64,000 nucleotides of DNA, taken from the NCBI GenBank assembly GCA_910575815.1, contig CAJTFN010000008.1:159365-223364 (forward strand), written 5' to 3'. Source of the stretch: Oscillospiraceae bacterium (GTDB lineage: Bacteria; Bacillota; Clostridia; Oscillospirales; Oscillospiraceae). Below are positions 17,701 to 25,959 of the stretch, piece by piece; position 1 is the first letter of the stretch; the number at the start of each line of letters is the position of its first letter. The position numbers were made by a program, and so were the translations under genes. The notes below the pieces were generated by a model. It had not been told where the DNA came from, searched no databases, and saw nothing but the letters and a program-made list of their open reading frames with translations.

Positions 17701-18520
17701 GGTCCGTGGCCCTCCCGCCGTAGACCTCGCTGCGCAGCTTCAGATAGTGGTAATACGCGTGCTTGACGTCGGGGTCCTGGATCTCACCGCCGTCGATGTG
17801 GGTGGAGAAGGTGGTGTGGCGGCAGTGGTCGGACCAGTAGGTGTCCACCACCCGGACCTCCGTGATGGTGGGGTCCCGGTGTTCCGTGTCCCGGAAATAG
17901 GCCTGTAAAAATTCCAGGTCGTCCAGGTCCATGGCAAGGCCCAGACGCTCCAGCAGGGCGGACAGGGCGTCCCCGTCCATGGCGGTGAAGCCGGAGACGG
18001 TCTCCACCTGCTCCGGGACCGGGTGCTCCTGAACCAGCGTGGCGGGCTTGTCCAAAGAGGCCTCCCGGCTCTCCACGGGGTTGATGAGGTGGCGGCGGAT
18101 TTTCTCCTGGTTTTCCTCGGTAAAGGGGAAAGGACCCTCCCCGGCGCTCTCGAAGAGGTACTCTGTGGCGGTCCGCACTAGGGGACGCTCGCCGCCGGTC
18201 ATCAGCTGAACGCATTGGGCGGCGGAGTCCGCCCGCTGGTCGAACTGCCCCGGCAGAGCCTCCACGGCCAGGGACCAATGGGGATGATCCCCGGCGACGG
18301 GGACCGCCTCATCCCAGACCACGTCCACCTGGGGCTCGGAGAACACCGTCCGGCGGGCCTTCTCGAAGGCTTCCGGGTCCAGGTTTTCCACATCGTAGCG
18401 GTGTAGGACCCGAACGCCGGTGACGCCCCGGATGCCCAGAAAGTCCCGCAGATCCGCCAGCAGGCCTCCTGCCTCGGGACTGAGGCCGGGACGCTTTTCC
18501 ACATATACGCGACGTACCAT
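14795..18520 (-). CDS. purL: Phosphoribosylformylglycinamidine synthase, large single-chain form
   Basis: Converts FGAR, glutamine and ATP to FGAM. The 1241-residue length is that of the fused PurLQ type also seen in many clostridia. The C-terminal glutaminase has the Cys of VLGICNGFQALIKLGL and the His/Glu of SHGEGRF. Two AIRS-like ATP-binding halves precede it (HNHPTEIEPFGGAATCIGG, GGRTGRDGIGGATGSS). The start is the ATG at 18520, preceded by GGAGGGATAAT; a longer in-frame extension runs into purD and is not used. It begins one base after the purD stop and is the last gene of the purine operon. Confidence 0.96.
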   Translation of the reverse strand: MVRRVYVEKRPGLSPEAGGLLADLRDFLGIRGVTGVRVLHRYDVENLDPEAFEKARRTVFSEPQVDVVWDEAVPVAGDHPHWSLAVEALPGQFDQRADSAAQCVQLMTGGERPLVRTATEYLFESAGEGPFPFTEENQEKIRRHLINPVESREASLDKPATLVQEHPVPEQVETVSGFTAMDGDALSALLERLGLAMDLDDLEFLQAYFRDTEHRDPTITEVRVVDTYWSDHCRHTTFSTHIDGGEIQDPDVKHAYYHYLKLRSEVYGGRATDRPETLMDIATIAAKALKKRGLLPELDESEEINACSIHVPAVVDGETQDWLLMFKNETHNHPTEIEPFGGAATCIGGCIRDPLSGRAYVHQAMRLTGCGDPRTPLADTLPGKLPQRKLCQTAAAGYSSYGNQIGLATGHVAELYHPGYVAKHLEVGAVVGAAPAENVRRECPAPGDVVILLGGRTGRDGIGGATGSSKSHNQTSLRTMASEVQKGNAPEERKIQRLFRDGNVTRLIKRCNDFGAGGVSVAIGELADGLTIDLDAVRKKYDGLDGTELAISESQERMAVVVAPEDAEAFIAAARAENLEAYQVAVVTAEPRMVMHWQGETIVSLSREFLNSNGAVKHAQVHVPAKERFSQSQPSSYSLRETASSLQCASRRGLVERFDSTIGAGSVTMPFGGKTQRTPAQAMAALLPVLPGQETEQASVMAYGCDPEAMERSPYQGAYDAVTVSLAKLVASGADYKAAYLTLQEYFEKLRTDPDRWGKPFAALLGAMEAQMDFGAAAIGGKDSMSGSFLDLDVPPTLISFAIAPIQAGEVITPEFKEAGHPVYLFDSSMDGSAEERRNTWDAFHALCQTGKVKAAWAVEHSIAEGIVKMTFGNHIGFVFEPRVNLQWFDSSYQGTILAELTEEPAGGLSAYRVGVTTAEPAVTIGDDSASIDELLSLSEAILEDVYPNRVPAEGEAPELPCPAFTRPAPKAGVAKPKVLIPVFPGTNCEYDSARAAQRAGLETEIFVINNQSAKDVSESAAAFARKLRESHILFLPGGFSGGDEPDGSGKFITAFLRGPETSDAVMDLLKNRDGLVLGICNGFQALIKLGLVPYGEILDCDETCPTLSFNTIGRHQSKIVHTRVVSNQSPWLARVNPGEVYAVPISHGEGRFLCPPELLKALAAKGQIATQYADLEGRPTMDPDFNPNGSVWAVEGITSPDGRVFGKMGHAERIGPGLYRNVPGDYDLHLFQAAGNYFSL

Positions 18521-18521
18521 A

Positions 18522-19802
18522 TTATCCCTCCAGGGCCCGGAGGGCCCGCTGTCCAATGTCGTGGCGCAGATATTTGCCGTCAAAACGGATGCGCTCTGCG
18601 GAGGCGTAGGCGCTGTCCAGCGCGGCTTGCAGCGTTTCGCCGGCGGCGGTGACCCCCAGGACCCGCCCGCCGCTGGTGACCAGCTTCCCGTTCTCCAGCT
18701 TGTCCCCGGCGTGGTAGACGGTGACATTTTCAGGGAGGTCCTCGGGAATGACGATGGCTTTACCCTTCTCATAGCCGCCGGGATACCCGCCGGAGGCCAG
18801 AATCACGCAGGCGGCGAACCCGCCGCGCCACTCCACGGCCAGGTCTCCTAGGGTCTCGTTCTCCACAGCGCGCATGACGGTGAGAAGATCGGTTTTCAAA
18901 AGGGGCAGGACGACCTGGGTCTCCGGGTCGCCGAAGCGGCAGTTGTACTCAATGACCTTGGGCCCCTCCGAGGTAATCATCAGGCCAAAGTAGAGACAGC
19001 CCTTGAAAGGGAAGCCCTCCGCCCGCATGGCGGCCAGGGTGGGAAGGAAAATCCGCTCCATGCACTCCGCCGCGATCTCCGGCGTGTAGCAGGGATTGGG
19101 CGCTATGGTGCCCATGCCGCCGGTGTTGAGTCCGGTGTCTCCGTCTCCGGCCCGCTTGTGGTCCATGGAGGAGACCATGGGGGCAATGGCCTTGCCGTCG
19201 GTAAAGGCTAGAACACTGACCTCCGGACCCGTCAGGAACTCTTCGATCACAATCTCGTTGCCGGAGTCGCCAAAGGCCTTGTCCTCCATAATGGACTTCA
19301 CGGCGGCCTCCGCCTCGCTCAGGTTCTGGGGAATCAGCACGCCCTTGCCCAGGGCCAGCCCGTCGGCCTTGATCACGATGGGGAAGGAGGCCGTTTCCCG
19401 CAGATAGGCGAGGGCCCTGGCGGGATCGTCGAAGACCTCGTAGCGGGCGGTGGGGATGCCGTACTGTTTCATCAGATTCTTGGCGAAAACCTTGCTGGCC
19501 TCAATGCGGGCGGCCCTGGCGCCGGGCCCAAAGCAGGGGATGCCGGCGTCGTGGAGCCGGTCCACGCAGCCCAGGGCCAGAGGGTCGTCCGGGGCGACGA
19601 CGGCGAAGCCGATGGCGTGGGACTTGGCGAAGTCCACGATTTTTTCGATGTCTTTCGCGCCGATTTCAGGGACGCAGACGGCGTCCTGAGCAATGCCGCC
19701 GTTGCCGGGAAGGGCATAGATGGTCTCAACCGTGGGATTTTCCTTCAGTTTCTTAATGATGGCGTGTTCGCGGCCGCCGCCGCCGACGACAAGCAGATTC
19801 AT
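18522..19802 (-). CDS. purD: Phosphoribosylamine--glycine ligase
   Basis: ATP-grasp enzyme that makes GAR, 426 residues, normal length. Recognisable features are the N-terminal LLVVGGGGREHAI, FAVVAPDDPLALGCVD, the ATP-grasp KADGLALGKGV and NCRFGDPETQ. The ATG at 19802 follows AGAAAGGATGGATTT; an upstream in-frame extension lacks family residues. It lies between a small unknown gene and purL with minimal gaps, so it is in the purine operon. Confidence 0.96.
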   Translation of the reverse strand: MNLLVVGGGGREHAIIKKLKENPTVETIYALPGNGGIAQDAVCVPEIGAKDIEKIVDFAKSHAIGFAVVAPDDPLALGCVDRLHDAGIPCFGPGARAARIEASKVFAKNLMKQYGIPTARYEVFDDPARALAYLRETASFPIVIKADGLALGKGVLIPQNLSEAEAAVKSIMEDKAFGDSGNEIVIEEFLTGPEVSVLAFTDGKAIAPMVSSMDHKRAGDGDTGLNTGGMGTIAPNPCYTPEIAAECMERIFLPTLAAMRAEGFPFKGCLYFGLMITSEGPKVIEYNCRFGDPETQVVLPLLKTDLLTVMRAVENETLGDLAVEWRGGFAACVILASGGYPGGYEKGKAIVIPEDLPENVTVYHAGDKLENGKLVTSGGRVLGVTAAGETLQAALDSAYASAERIRFDGKYLRHDIGQRALRALEG

Positions 19803-19831
19803 AAATCCATCCTTTCTATCTCTGCACCGTG

Positions 19832-20200
19832 TTACAGCTCTTCCCACTCGATACAGTCCGGGATTTCCGGAGACTGGAAGAATGCCAGCGCGCACTTCAT
19901 GGCGTCGGCGGCGGGAATCACCTGATAAGCGGCGATTTCGTACTGTCCGCCGCAAAAATCAATGGAGCCTTCCGCGTCCTCGTCCCCGAAGGAGGCGGCC
20001 ATATCCCCGCCCTCTTGGGCAAAGTAATTCACGACGGCCCGGCTGCCTTTGACCAGAATGGAGAGGCAGGGATATGCGCCCTCGTTCCGGGCACACCAGA
20101 TTTCATTGTCCGCCTGGGAGGTGAAGCAGCGTTTCAGATGGGCTTCGTATTCCTCGGGAGTGGGACAGAAACGGGAGCCGGACCGACTGCTGACATGCAT
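19832..20200 (-). CDS. Small acidic protein in purine operon, Imm1-like
   Basis: A 122-residue acidic protein preceded by GAAAGGAGAATTTCC. It has no recognisable enzyme motif. The pattern (YFAQEGGDMAASFGDED, then ADAMKCALAFFQSPEIPDCIEWEEL at the C-terminus) resembles the Imm1-type immunity fold, whose members end in a similar helix followed by P..xxW. This assignment is tentative. It lies between AICAR transformylase and purD with gaps of 17 and 29 bases, so it is part of the purine transcript. No toxin gene is nearby. Confidence 0.65.
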   Translation of the reverse strand: MHVSSRSGSRFCPTPEEYEAHLKRCFTSQADNEIWCARNEGAYPCLSILVKGSRAVVNYFAQEGGDMAASFGDEDAEGSIDFCGGQYEIAAYQVIPAADAMKCALAFFQSPEIPDCIEWEEL

Positions 20201-20217
20201 GGAAATTCTCCTTTCTA

Positions 20218-21396
20218 TCAGTGGTGGAACAACCGCATTCCGGTGAAGCACATGGTCATGCCGTACTTGTCGGCGGTTTCAATCACGTGGTCGTCCCGGA
20301 TGCTTCCGCCGGGCTGGACAATGTACTGGACCCCGCTTTTCCGGGCCCGCTCCACATTGTCCCCAAAGGGGAAGAAGGCGTCGGAGCCGCAGGTTACGCC
20401 GCGTTGCTTGGAAATCCAGGCTTTTTTCTCCTCCGCCGTCAAGGGCTGGGGCCGTTCCGTGAAGACCGCCTGCCACGCGCCGTCCGCCAGAAGGTCCTCC
20501 CACTCGTCAGAGAGGTAGACGTCAATGGCGTTGTCCCGATCCGGGCGGCGAATTCCCGTCACAAAAGGCAGGGCCAGGACCTGAGGATGTTGGCGGAGCC
20601 ACCAGTTGTCCGCTTTGGTTCCCGCCAGACGGGTGCAATGGATGCGGCTCTGCTGGCCCGCGCCCACGCCGATGGCCTGGCCGTCCTTCACATAGCAGAC
20701 GGAGTTGGACTGGGTGTATTTCAGAGTGATGAGGGCGACGATCATGTCGATTTTTGCCTGGGGGGGAAGGTCGTGACTTTTCGTGGCGAAGTTGGCCAGC
20801 ATCGCTTCGCGGATCGCATACTCGTTCCGGCCCTGCTGGAAGGTGACGCCGAAGACGTCCTTGTACTCCTGAGGGGCGGGACGGTAGTCCGGGTTGATTT
20901 GAACCACGTTATAGCCGCCCTTTTTCTTGGTTTTCAGGATTTCCAGGGCCTCCTCCGTGTAGCCGGGGGCGATGATTCCGTCGGAGACCTCGGCTTTGAG
21001 ATAGCTGGCCGTGGCGGCGTCGCACACATCGGAGAGCGCCGCCCAGTCGCCGTAGGAGCAAAGGCGGTCCGCTCCCCGGGCCCGGATGTAGGCGCAGGCG
21101 ATGGGGCTCAGCTCCCCGCCGGATTCCACGAAATAGAGCTTCCGGTCCGTGTCGCTGAGGGGCAGGCCCACGGCGGCCCCGGCGGGGGAGACGTGCTTGA
21201 AGCTGGCGGCGGCGGGGAGGCCGGTGGCCTCCTTCAGCTCCCGGGCCAGCTGCCAGGAGTTCAGGGCGTCCAGGAAGTTGATATAGCCGGGCTTGCCATT
21301 GAGAACGGTCAGGGGCAGCTCCCCGCCGTCCTTCATGAAGATGCGGGAGGGCTTTTGGTTGGGGTTGCATCCGTATTTCAGTTCCAGCTCGTTCAT
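20218..21396 (-). CDS. purH: AICAR formyltransferase, stand-alone (PurH C-domain only)
   Basis: Transfers formyl from 10-formyl-THF to AICAR to give FAICAR. The 392-residue protein contains only the transformylase half of PurH, with the catalytic K67-H68 in ASFKHVSPAGAAVG and the QSNSVCYVKDGQ..GVGAGQQSR segment. The MGS-like IMP cyclohydrolase domain is absent, as in other clostridia where a separate PurO-type enzyme closes the ring. No such cyclohydrolase is visible in this window. It sits in the purine operon; start ATG follows AAAGGAGCACGGAAC. Confidence 0.93.
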   Translation of the reverse strand: MNELELKYGCNPNQKPSRIFMKDGGELPLTVLNGKPGYINFLDALNSWQLARELKEATGLPAAASFKHVSPAGAAVGLPLSDTDRKLYFVESGGELSPIACAYIRARGADRLCSYGDWAALSDVCDAATASYLKAEVSDGIIAPGYTEEALEILKTKKKGGYNVVQINPDYRPAPQEYKDVFGVTFQQGRNEYAIREAMLANFATKSHDLPPQAKIDMIVALITLKYTQSNSVCYVKDGQAIGVGAGQQSRIHCTRLAGTKADNWWLRQHPQVLALPFVTGIRRPDRDNAIDVYLSDEWEDLLADGAWQAVFTERPQPLTAEEKKAWISKQRGVTCGSDAFFPFGDNVERARKSGVQYIVQPGGSIRDDHVIETADKYGMTMCFTGMRLFHH

Positions 21397-21459
21397 GTTC
21401 CGTGCTCCTTTGTCGTGTATCGGTCGTTTTGTAGGTTGCTCCGTTTGCCCTCCGGGGGA

Positions 21460-22572
21460 TTACTCCGCCGGCTCGAAAGGCTCCGGGCGGAATGTCCCAT
21501 CCTCTCCCCGGGCAAAGGCGCTGCCGTAGGGCGCGGCGAGCAGGGGCAGGATGTCCGGGTCGAAATTGCAGGCGCTGTTGATGTCGGCCACGCTGGTGTT
21601 TTTGGGGTCGTTGATATATTCGTCGCTCTCCTCGCCGGAGAAGAAACGCCAGCCGCTATCCGGGAAGTCCCCCTCGGGCTCCTCCCGATAGCACCAGCCG
21701 ATTTTCTTTCCCTCCACCGTGACCTGATCCGTGATGAAGCAGCCTCTGGGGCCCTCCCAGTCCGTCACGTAGCGCCGGAACTCCGAGGGCCAGAGGCGGA
21801 ATGGCTTCTCCCGCTTGGGAGTGAACCAAAAGCCGCTGTCCCACGCGGCGTCGTTGGCCAGGAGATTTCGCACCAGGTCCATCCACATCCGCAGGGCGTT
21901 CTGAAGGTCCGGCAGCTGGCTGCCCTGGCGGAAGTCCCAGTACAGCGCACCGCAGACCAGGCTGACGGCGTACTCCTCCCAGCTGCCGAAAATCTGGGCT
22001 TGCAGAACCCAGCTGTCCGCCAGGGGGTCAAACTCCTCCCGGGTCAGCAGCCCGCAGGCCAGACCCGCCCGCAGGAGTCCCATGGACTCGCTGATGTCCC
22101 AGGCCAGATAGCCCTGGTGCCCCAGCAGGGGGTAGAATTGGGCGGAGAAATCCCGGGCGGCGATGAAAAAGTCGGCGGATTCCCGCTTCAGCGCGGTGGG
22201 GTCGAAGGGCGGGCGGCCCTCCCAGAAGCCCTCGAAATCCAGATAGTTGTTGTTGCAGCAGAGCTGATCCTCGCAGAAGGAGAGCAGGCTCTCTTTGTCC
22301 GTGACGCCGAAGACGCTCTTCAAATGGTTCCGGCAGAGGACCTGGTCGGCCTCGGTGGGGCAAAGGGGCAGGGAGGTGAAGCCGCCAGCTTGCCGGGGAT
22401 CGGGAATACCGGGGGTCTTCCGCAGGGCGGGCACCCCGGCCAGGAGAGCCAGAAAGGCCTCCCGCTCACAGGGCCAGCGCTTCCGGCGGGAGCGGGCCAG
22501 CAGGGGCCGGATGTCCTCGGCCAGGCCGGTGTTCTCCGGGTGGAAATGATGAAGGGTTGATTGATCGATCAT
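21460..22572 (-). CDS. DUF1266-DUF2185 (Imm33-like) fusion protein
   Basis: A 370-residue protein with two recognisable uncharacterised domains. Residues about 100-245 match DUF1266 (LAWDISESMGLLRAGLACGL, then a conserved SWEEY...GALYW segment). Residues about 270-365 match DUF2185/Imm33, with GCFITDQVTVEGKKIGWCYRE, DSGWRFFSGEESDEY and LLAAPYGSAF. Both families occur around polymorphic toxins, but also alone. It lies inside the purine operon between purN and AICAR transformylase. There are no signal peptide or membrane segments. Function is unknown. Confidence 0.8.
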   Translation of the reverse strand: MIDQSTLHHFHPENTGLAEDIRPLLARSRRKRWPCEREAFLALLAGVPALRKTPGIPDPRQAGGFTSLPLCPTEADQVLCRNHLKSVFGVTDKESLLSFCEDQLCCNNNYLDFEGFWEGRPPFDPTALKRESADFFIAARDFSAQFYPLLGHQGYLAWDISESMGLLRAGLACGLLTREEFDPLADSWVLQAQIFGSWEEYAVSLVCGALYWDFRQGSQLPDLQNALRMWMDLVRNLLANDAAWDSGFWFTPKREKPFRLWPSEFRRYVTDWEGPRGCFITDQVTVEGKKIGWCYREEPEGDFPDSGWRFFSGEESDEYINDPKNTSVADINSACNFDPDILPLLAAPYGSAFARGEDGTFRPEPFEPAE

Positions 22573-22579
22573 ATTGGGA

Positions 22580-23191
22580 TTATCCTTTCTTTTCTCGCGT
22601 TATTCGTAAGGCGGTGAGCTCCGCCGCCTGAGGCAGCAGAACCCATTCCGCCTGTTCCATCACCCGGCGCTGGAGGATCTCCGGTGTGTCGCCGGGGAGG
22701 ATCTCCACCGCCTTTTGGAGGAGGATTTCTCCTCCGTCGGGAATCTCGTTTACGTAATGCACCGTGGCCCCGGTGACCTTCACCCCCCGGCGCAGGGCCT
22801 CCTCGTGGACCTTGAGGCCATAGAAGCCCCTGCCGCAGAAGGCGGGGATGAGGGAGGGGTGGACGTTCAAAATGCGCTTCGGCCAGCGCCTCACAAAGTC
22901 CTCGGAGAGAATGGAGAGGAAGCCCGCCAGAACGATCATGTCTGCCCGGTACTTGGTGAGCTTTTCCGTCAGGCCGGCTTCAAATTCCTCTTGGGAAAGC
23001 CCCTTCCGGGGGACGGCAAAGCCGGGAACGCCGTGGTTTCTCGCCCGCTCCAGGGCATAGGCCCCGGGATTGCTGGCGAGGACCGCCACGATTTCACCGT
23101 GAGGAATGTTCCCCGCCTCCTGGGCGTTTAACAGGGCCTCCAGATTGGTTCCGCCGCCGGAGACCAGGACGGCGATTCTCGTCTTGCTCAT
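22580..23191 (-). CDS. purN: Phosphoribosylglycinamide formyltransferase
   Basis: Makes FGAR from GAR and 10-formyl-THF. The 203 residues are typical. Signature residues are seen: N-terminal VSGGGTNLEAL, the catalytic Asn-His in ILNVHPSLIPAF, GATVHYVNEIPDGG and the late Asp of the LPGDTPE region. Its start codon overlaps the purM stop by four bases (ATGA), indicating coupled translation. It is followed by the DUF1266 fusion gene eight bases on. Confidence 0.96.
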   Translation of the reverse strand: MSKTRIAVLVSGGGTNLEALLNAQEAGNIPHGEIVAVLASNPGAYALERARNHGVPGFAVPRKGLSQEEFEAGLTEKLTKYRADMIVLAGFLSILSEDFVRRWPKRILNVHPSLIPAFCGRGFYGLKVHEEALRRGVKVTGATVHYVNEIPDGGEILLQKAVEILPGDTPEILQRRVMEQAEWVLLPQAAELTALRITREKKG

Positions 23192-24240
23192 GCGTAGTCA
23201 AGCGCCACGCCGCCGGGGTCCTTCGACACACAGCCCACGCAGACGGCGTCCGGCTCTCCCGCCGCGGCCAAAAGCTCCCAAGCCTTCTCCGTTTGCTCCA
23301 GGGGCACCGCCAGCACCATGCCGAGGCCCATGTTGAAGGTGTTGTACATGTCGTGGTCCGAGACCTCTCCCCGCTTTTGAATCAGGTCAAAGATGGGCTG
23401 CTTGGGAATGGCGTTCGGCACAATCCGCGCACCCAGCCCCTTGGGCAGCATCCGGGGCACATTTTCAAAGAAGCCGCCGCCGGTGATGTGGCTGGCGCCG
23501 TGGAGGTCAATCCCCCCCTCCAGCAGGGCCTGGAGGGCCTTGACGTAAATCTTTGTGGGAGCCAGCAGGACCTGGCCCAAGGATTTGCCCTCCAGCTCCT
23601 CCATGGGGGCGTTCAGATCGGCGTGCTCGATGTCGAAGACCTTCCGCACCAGGGAGAAGCCGTTAGAGTGGATGCCGGAGGAGGTCAGGCCGATGAGGGC
23701 GTCCCCCTCCCGGACCCGGCTTCCGTCGATGATCTTGGCCTTATCCACCACGCCCACGGCGAAGCCCGCAATGTCATAGTCCTCCGGGGCCATGACACCG
23801 GGGTGCTCGGCGGTTTCGCCGCCAATCAGGGCACATCCGGACTGAACGCAGCCCTCCGCCACGCCGGAGACGATGGAAGCCACCTTCTCCGCCCGGTTTT
23901 TTCCGATGGCGATGTAGTCTAGGAAGAACAGCGGCTTGGCTCCGCAGCAGATGATATCATTGACGCACATGGCCACGCAGTCGATTCCGATGGTATCGTG
24001 CTTGCCCAGCAGCTGAGCCAGGCGGAGCTTGGTGCCCACGCCGTCGGTGCCGGAGACGAAAACCGGCTCCGTCATGCCCGAGAGGTCCGGGGCGAAGAGG
24101 CCGCCGAAGCCGCCGAGTCTGGAGACGACCCCCGGGATTTTGGTGCGCTCCACAAAGGGCTTCATCAGCCGCACGCCCTCGTACCCGGCGGTGATGTCCA
24201 CGCCGGCGGCGGCGTAGGCGTCGGAATGGGAGTTGTTCAT
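23188..24240 (-). CDS. purM: Phosphoribosylformylglycinamidine cyclo-ligase (AIR synthetase)
   Basis: ATP-dependent ring closure of FGAM to AIR. The 350 residues carry the family blocks AYAAAGVDITAGYEGV, SGTDGVGTKLRLA, CVAMCVNDIICCGAKPLFFLDYIA and GGGFFENVPRMLP. The start overlaps the stop of the DUF3795 gene by four bases, and its stop overlaps purN by four bases. It follows an AAGGAGAATGAGAC ribosome site. Confidence 0.97.
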   Translation of the reverse strand: MNNSHSDAYAAAGVDITAGYEGVRLMKPFVERTKIPGVVSRLGGFGGLFAPDLSGMTEPVFVSGTDGVGTKLRLAQLLGKHDTIGIDCVAMCVNDIICCGAKPLFFLDYIAIGKNRAEKVASIVSGVAEGCVQSGCALIGGETAEHPGVMAPEDYDIAGFAVGVVDKAKIIDGSRVREGDALIGLTSSGIHSNGFSLVRKVFDIEHADLNAPMEELEGKSLGQVLLAPTKIYVKALQALLEGGIDLHGASHITGGGFFENVPRMLPKGLGARIVPNAIPKQPIFDLIQKRGEVSDHDMYNTFNMGLGMVLAVPLEQTEKAWELLAAAGEPDAVCVGCVSKDPGGVALDYA

Positions 24241-24506
24241 GTCTCATTCTCCTTCCAGCATTGGCACTGTTCGATACGCTTTCCGCCGTCGCCCTGGTGT
24301 TCGTCATAGGCGAACTGTTCCAGCAGGGCGCAGGGGAACTCCCCGCATTGGCCGCAGTGGGCGAGGCCTTTTCCCTCGCAGCACGCCTTCACCGGGCAGC
24401 TGTTGCCCCAGAAGGGTTTTTGAATCTGCGTGCAGCCGGTGCAGCCCATCTGCTCCCGATAGGCACATTCTCCGCATAAGATTCCGCATCTTGACTCGAT
24501 CATCAT
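24237..24506 (-). CDS. Cysteine-rich DUF3795-type protein
   Basis: An 89-residue cytosolic protein with about eleven cysteines arranged as ESRCGILCGECAYR, GCTGCTQIQK, CPVKACCEGK and HCGQCGEFPC. This pattern is typical of DUF3795 proteins, which probably bind zinc or an Fe-S cluster. Two consecutive ATG codons exist; the first (24506) is spaced best from AAAGGAG. It overlaps purM by four bases and follows purF by 19 bases, so it belongs to the purine operon. Its role is unknown. Confidence 0.82.
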   Translation of the reverse strand: MMIESRCGILCGECAYREQMGCTGCTQIQKPFWGNSCPVKACCEGKGLAHCGQCGEFPCALLEQFAYDEHQGDGGKRIEQCQCWKENET

Positions 24507-24525
24507 GACGGTCTCCTTTTCTCTG

Positions 24526-25947
24526 TTATTCGTTTCCGGTCCAGCAGTAAGTACAGATCTTATCCCGGTCAATGCCGATGGCCTCCAGAAGGCCGTCCAG
24601 GGACTGATAGCCCAGGGAATCGAAGCCCATCTCCTGGCAGATGGCTTTCAGCATGCATTGACCCCGCTCCGTGGAGGCGTCGGCGTATTCCGCTAGGTGC
24701 TCCTGGCCCTCGTCCCCCTCCAGGGCCTGGATGGTCTTCCGGCTGAGAAGCTCCATGTCGGAGTTGCTCCGGGAGAAGTTCAGGTACTTGCAGCCATACA
24801 TGATAGGGGGACAGGCGGAGCGCATGTGGACCTCCTCCGCGCCGGACTCATAGAGAAATTCCACCGTCTCCCGGAGCTGGGTGCCCCGGACGATGGAGTC
24901 GTCCACGAAGAGGAGCTTCTTGCCGTGAATCAACTCGTGGACGGGGATCTGCTTCATCTTGGCCACCTGGTTCCGCACGTCCTGGGTCTCCGGCATGAAG
25001 GACCGGGGCCAGGTGGGCGTGTATTTCACGAAGGGCCGGGCAAAGGGCTTGCCGCTGCGGTTGGCGAAGCCGATGGCGTGGGGAACGCCGGAGTCCGGAA
25101 CCCCGGCCACGTAGTCCACCTTCGGAAGCTGGCCCCGCTGGACCTCGTCCCGGGCCATGATCTCTCCGTTGCGATAGCGCATGACCTCCACGTTCATTCC
25201 CTCGTAGCAGGAGTTGGGATAGCCGTAGTAAGTCCAGAGGAAGGCGCAGATACGCATGTCCTTTCCGGCGGGAGACAGGGTCTCCCAGCCTTCGGCGGTG
25301 ATCCGCACAATCTCCTGGGGTCCCAGCTCATAGGCATCCTGATAGCCCAATTTGTGGTAGGCGAAGGACTCGAAGGAGACGCAGCAGCCCTCCTCGCTCT
25401 GGCCGATGAGCACCGGCAGGCGGCCCAGGCGGTCCCGGGCGGCGTAGATGCCCTTGGCTGTGAGAATGAGGATGGTCATGGAGCCTTCAATCTGCTCCTG
25501 GGCATAGCGGATGCCGGAGACCAGGTCGTCCTTTTGGTTGATGAGGGAGGCCACCAGCTCTGTGGCGTTGACCTTGCCAGAGCTCATGGCCATAAACTGG
25601 TGGCCGTGGTCGGAAAAATAGCGCTCCACCAGCTCCTCGGCGTTCTGGATGATGCCCACGGTGGAGATAGCGTACAGCCCCAGATGAGAGCGCATCAGCA
25701 GGGGCTGGGGGTCCGTGTCGCTGATGCAGCCGATGCCCGCCTGTCCGTGGAAGGAGCTGAGGTCCTTTTCGAACTTTGTGCGGAAGGGGGTGTTCTCAAT
25801 GTTGTGAATCTGCCGGTGAAAGCCCTGGGCGGCGTCATAGGCGGCCAGGCCGCCTCGACGAGTGCCCAGATGGGAGTGGTAATCCGTGCCGAAGAATACG
25901 TCCAATACGATGTCCCGTTTTGATATCGCGCCAAAAAAACCGCCCAT
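24526..25947 (-). CDS. purF: Amidophosphoribosyltransferase lacking the N-terminal catalytic Cys
   Basis: Makes phosphoribosylamine from PRPP. The PRTase domain is intact (PRPP loop LLFVDDSIVRGTQ, ADSGVPHA-like VAGVPDSGVPHAIGFA), and cysteines that fit the Bacillus-type 4Fe-4S site are present (RICAFLWTYYG, YGCKYLNF, CTYCWTGNE). The class II glutaminase domain is clear (HSHLGTRRGGLA, IGCISDTDPQPL) but the protein starts MGGFFGA: no Cys occupies position 2 or any processed N-terminus. An AAGGAGG site fixes this start. So glutamine hydrolysis by the usual Cys is not possible; ammonia use or an altered mechanism is inferred. Length 473 is normal. Confidence 0.9.
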   Translation of the reverse strand: MGGFFGAISKRDIVLDVFFGTDYHSHLGTRRGGLAAYDAAQGFHRQIHNIENTPFRTKFEKDLSSFHGQAGIGCISDTDPQPLLMRSHLGLYAISTVGIIQNAEELVERYFSDHGHQFMAMSSGKVNATELVASLINQKDDLVSGIRYAQEQIEGSMTILILTAKGIYAARDRLGRLPVLIGQSEEGCCVSFESFAYHKLGYQDAYELGPQEIVRITAEGWETLSPAGKDMRICAFLWTYYGYPNSCYEGMNVEVMRYRNGEIMARDEVQRGQLPKVDYVAGVPDSGVPHAIGFANRSGKPFARPFVKYTPTWPRSFMPETQDVRNQVAKMKQIPVHELIHGKKLLFVDDSIVRGTQLRETVEFLYESGAEEVHMRSACPPIMYGCKYLNFSRSNSDMELLSRKTIQALEGDEGQEHLAEYADASTERGQCMLKAICQEMGFDSLGYQSLDGLLEAIGIDRDKICTYCWTGNE

Positions 25948-25959
25948 TCGCAGCCTCCT

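Noticed and set aside
14831..17908. 1025-codon open frame on the plus strand opposite purL
   Set aside because: It is antisense to the clear PurL coding sequence, has no ribosome site or known domain, and arises from the GC-rich third positions of purL.
18521..18772. 84-residue N-terminal extension of PurL
   Set aside because: In frame but runs inside purD; sequence is unlike PurL, and GGAGGG precedes ATG 18520.
20221..22560. 779-codon plus-strand open frame opposite AICAR transformylase and the DUF1266 fusion
   Set aside because: Antisense shadow spanning two good minus-strand genes; composition is His/Gly/Val rich without family motifs.
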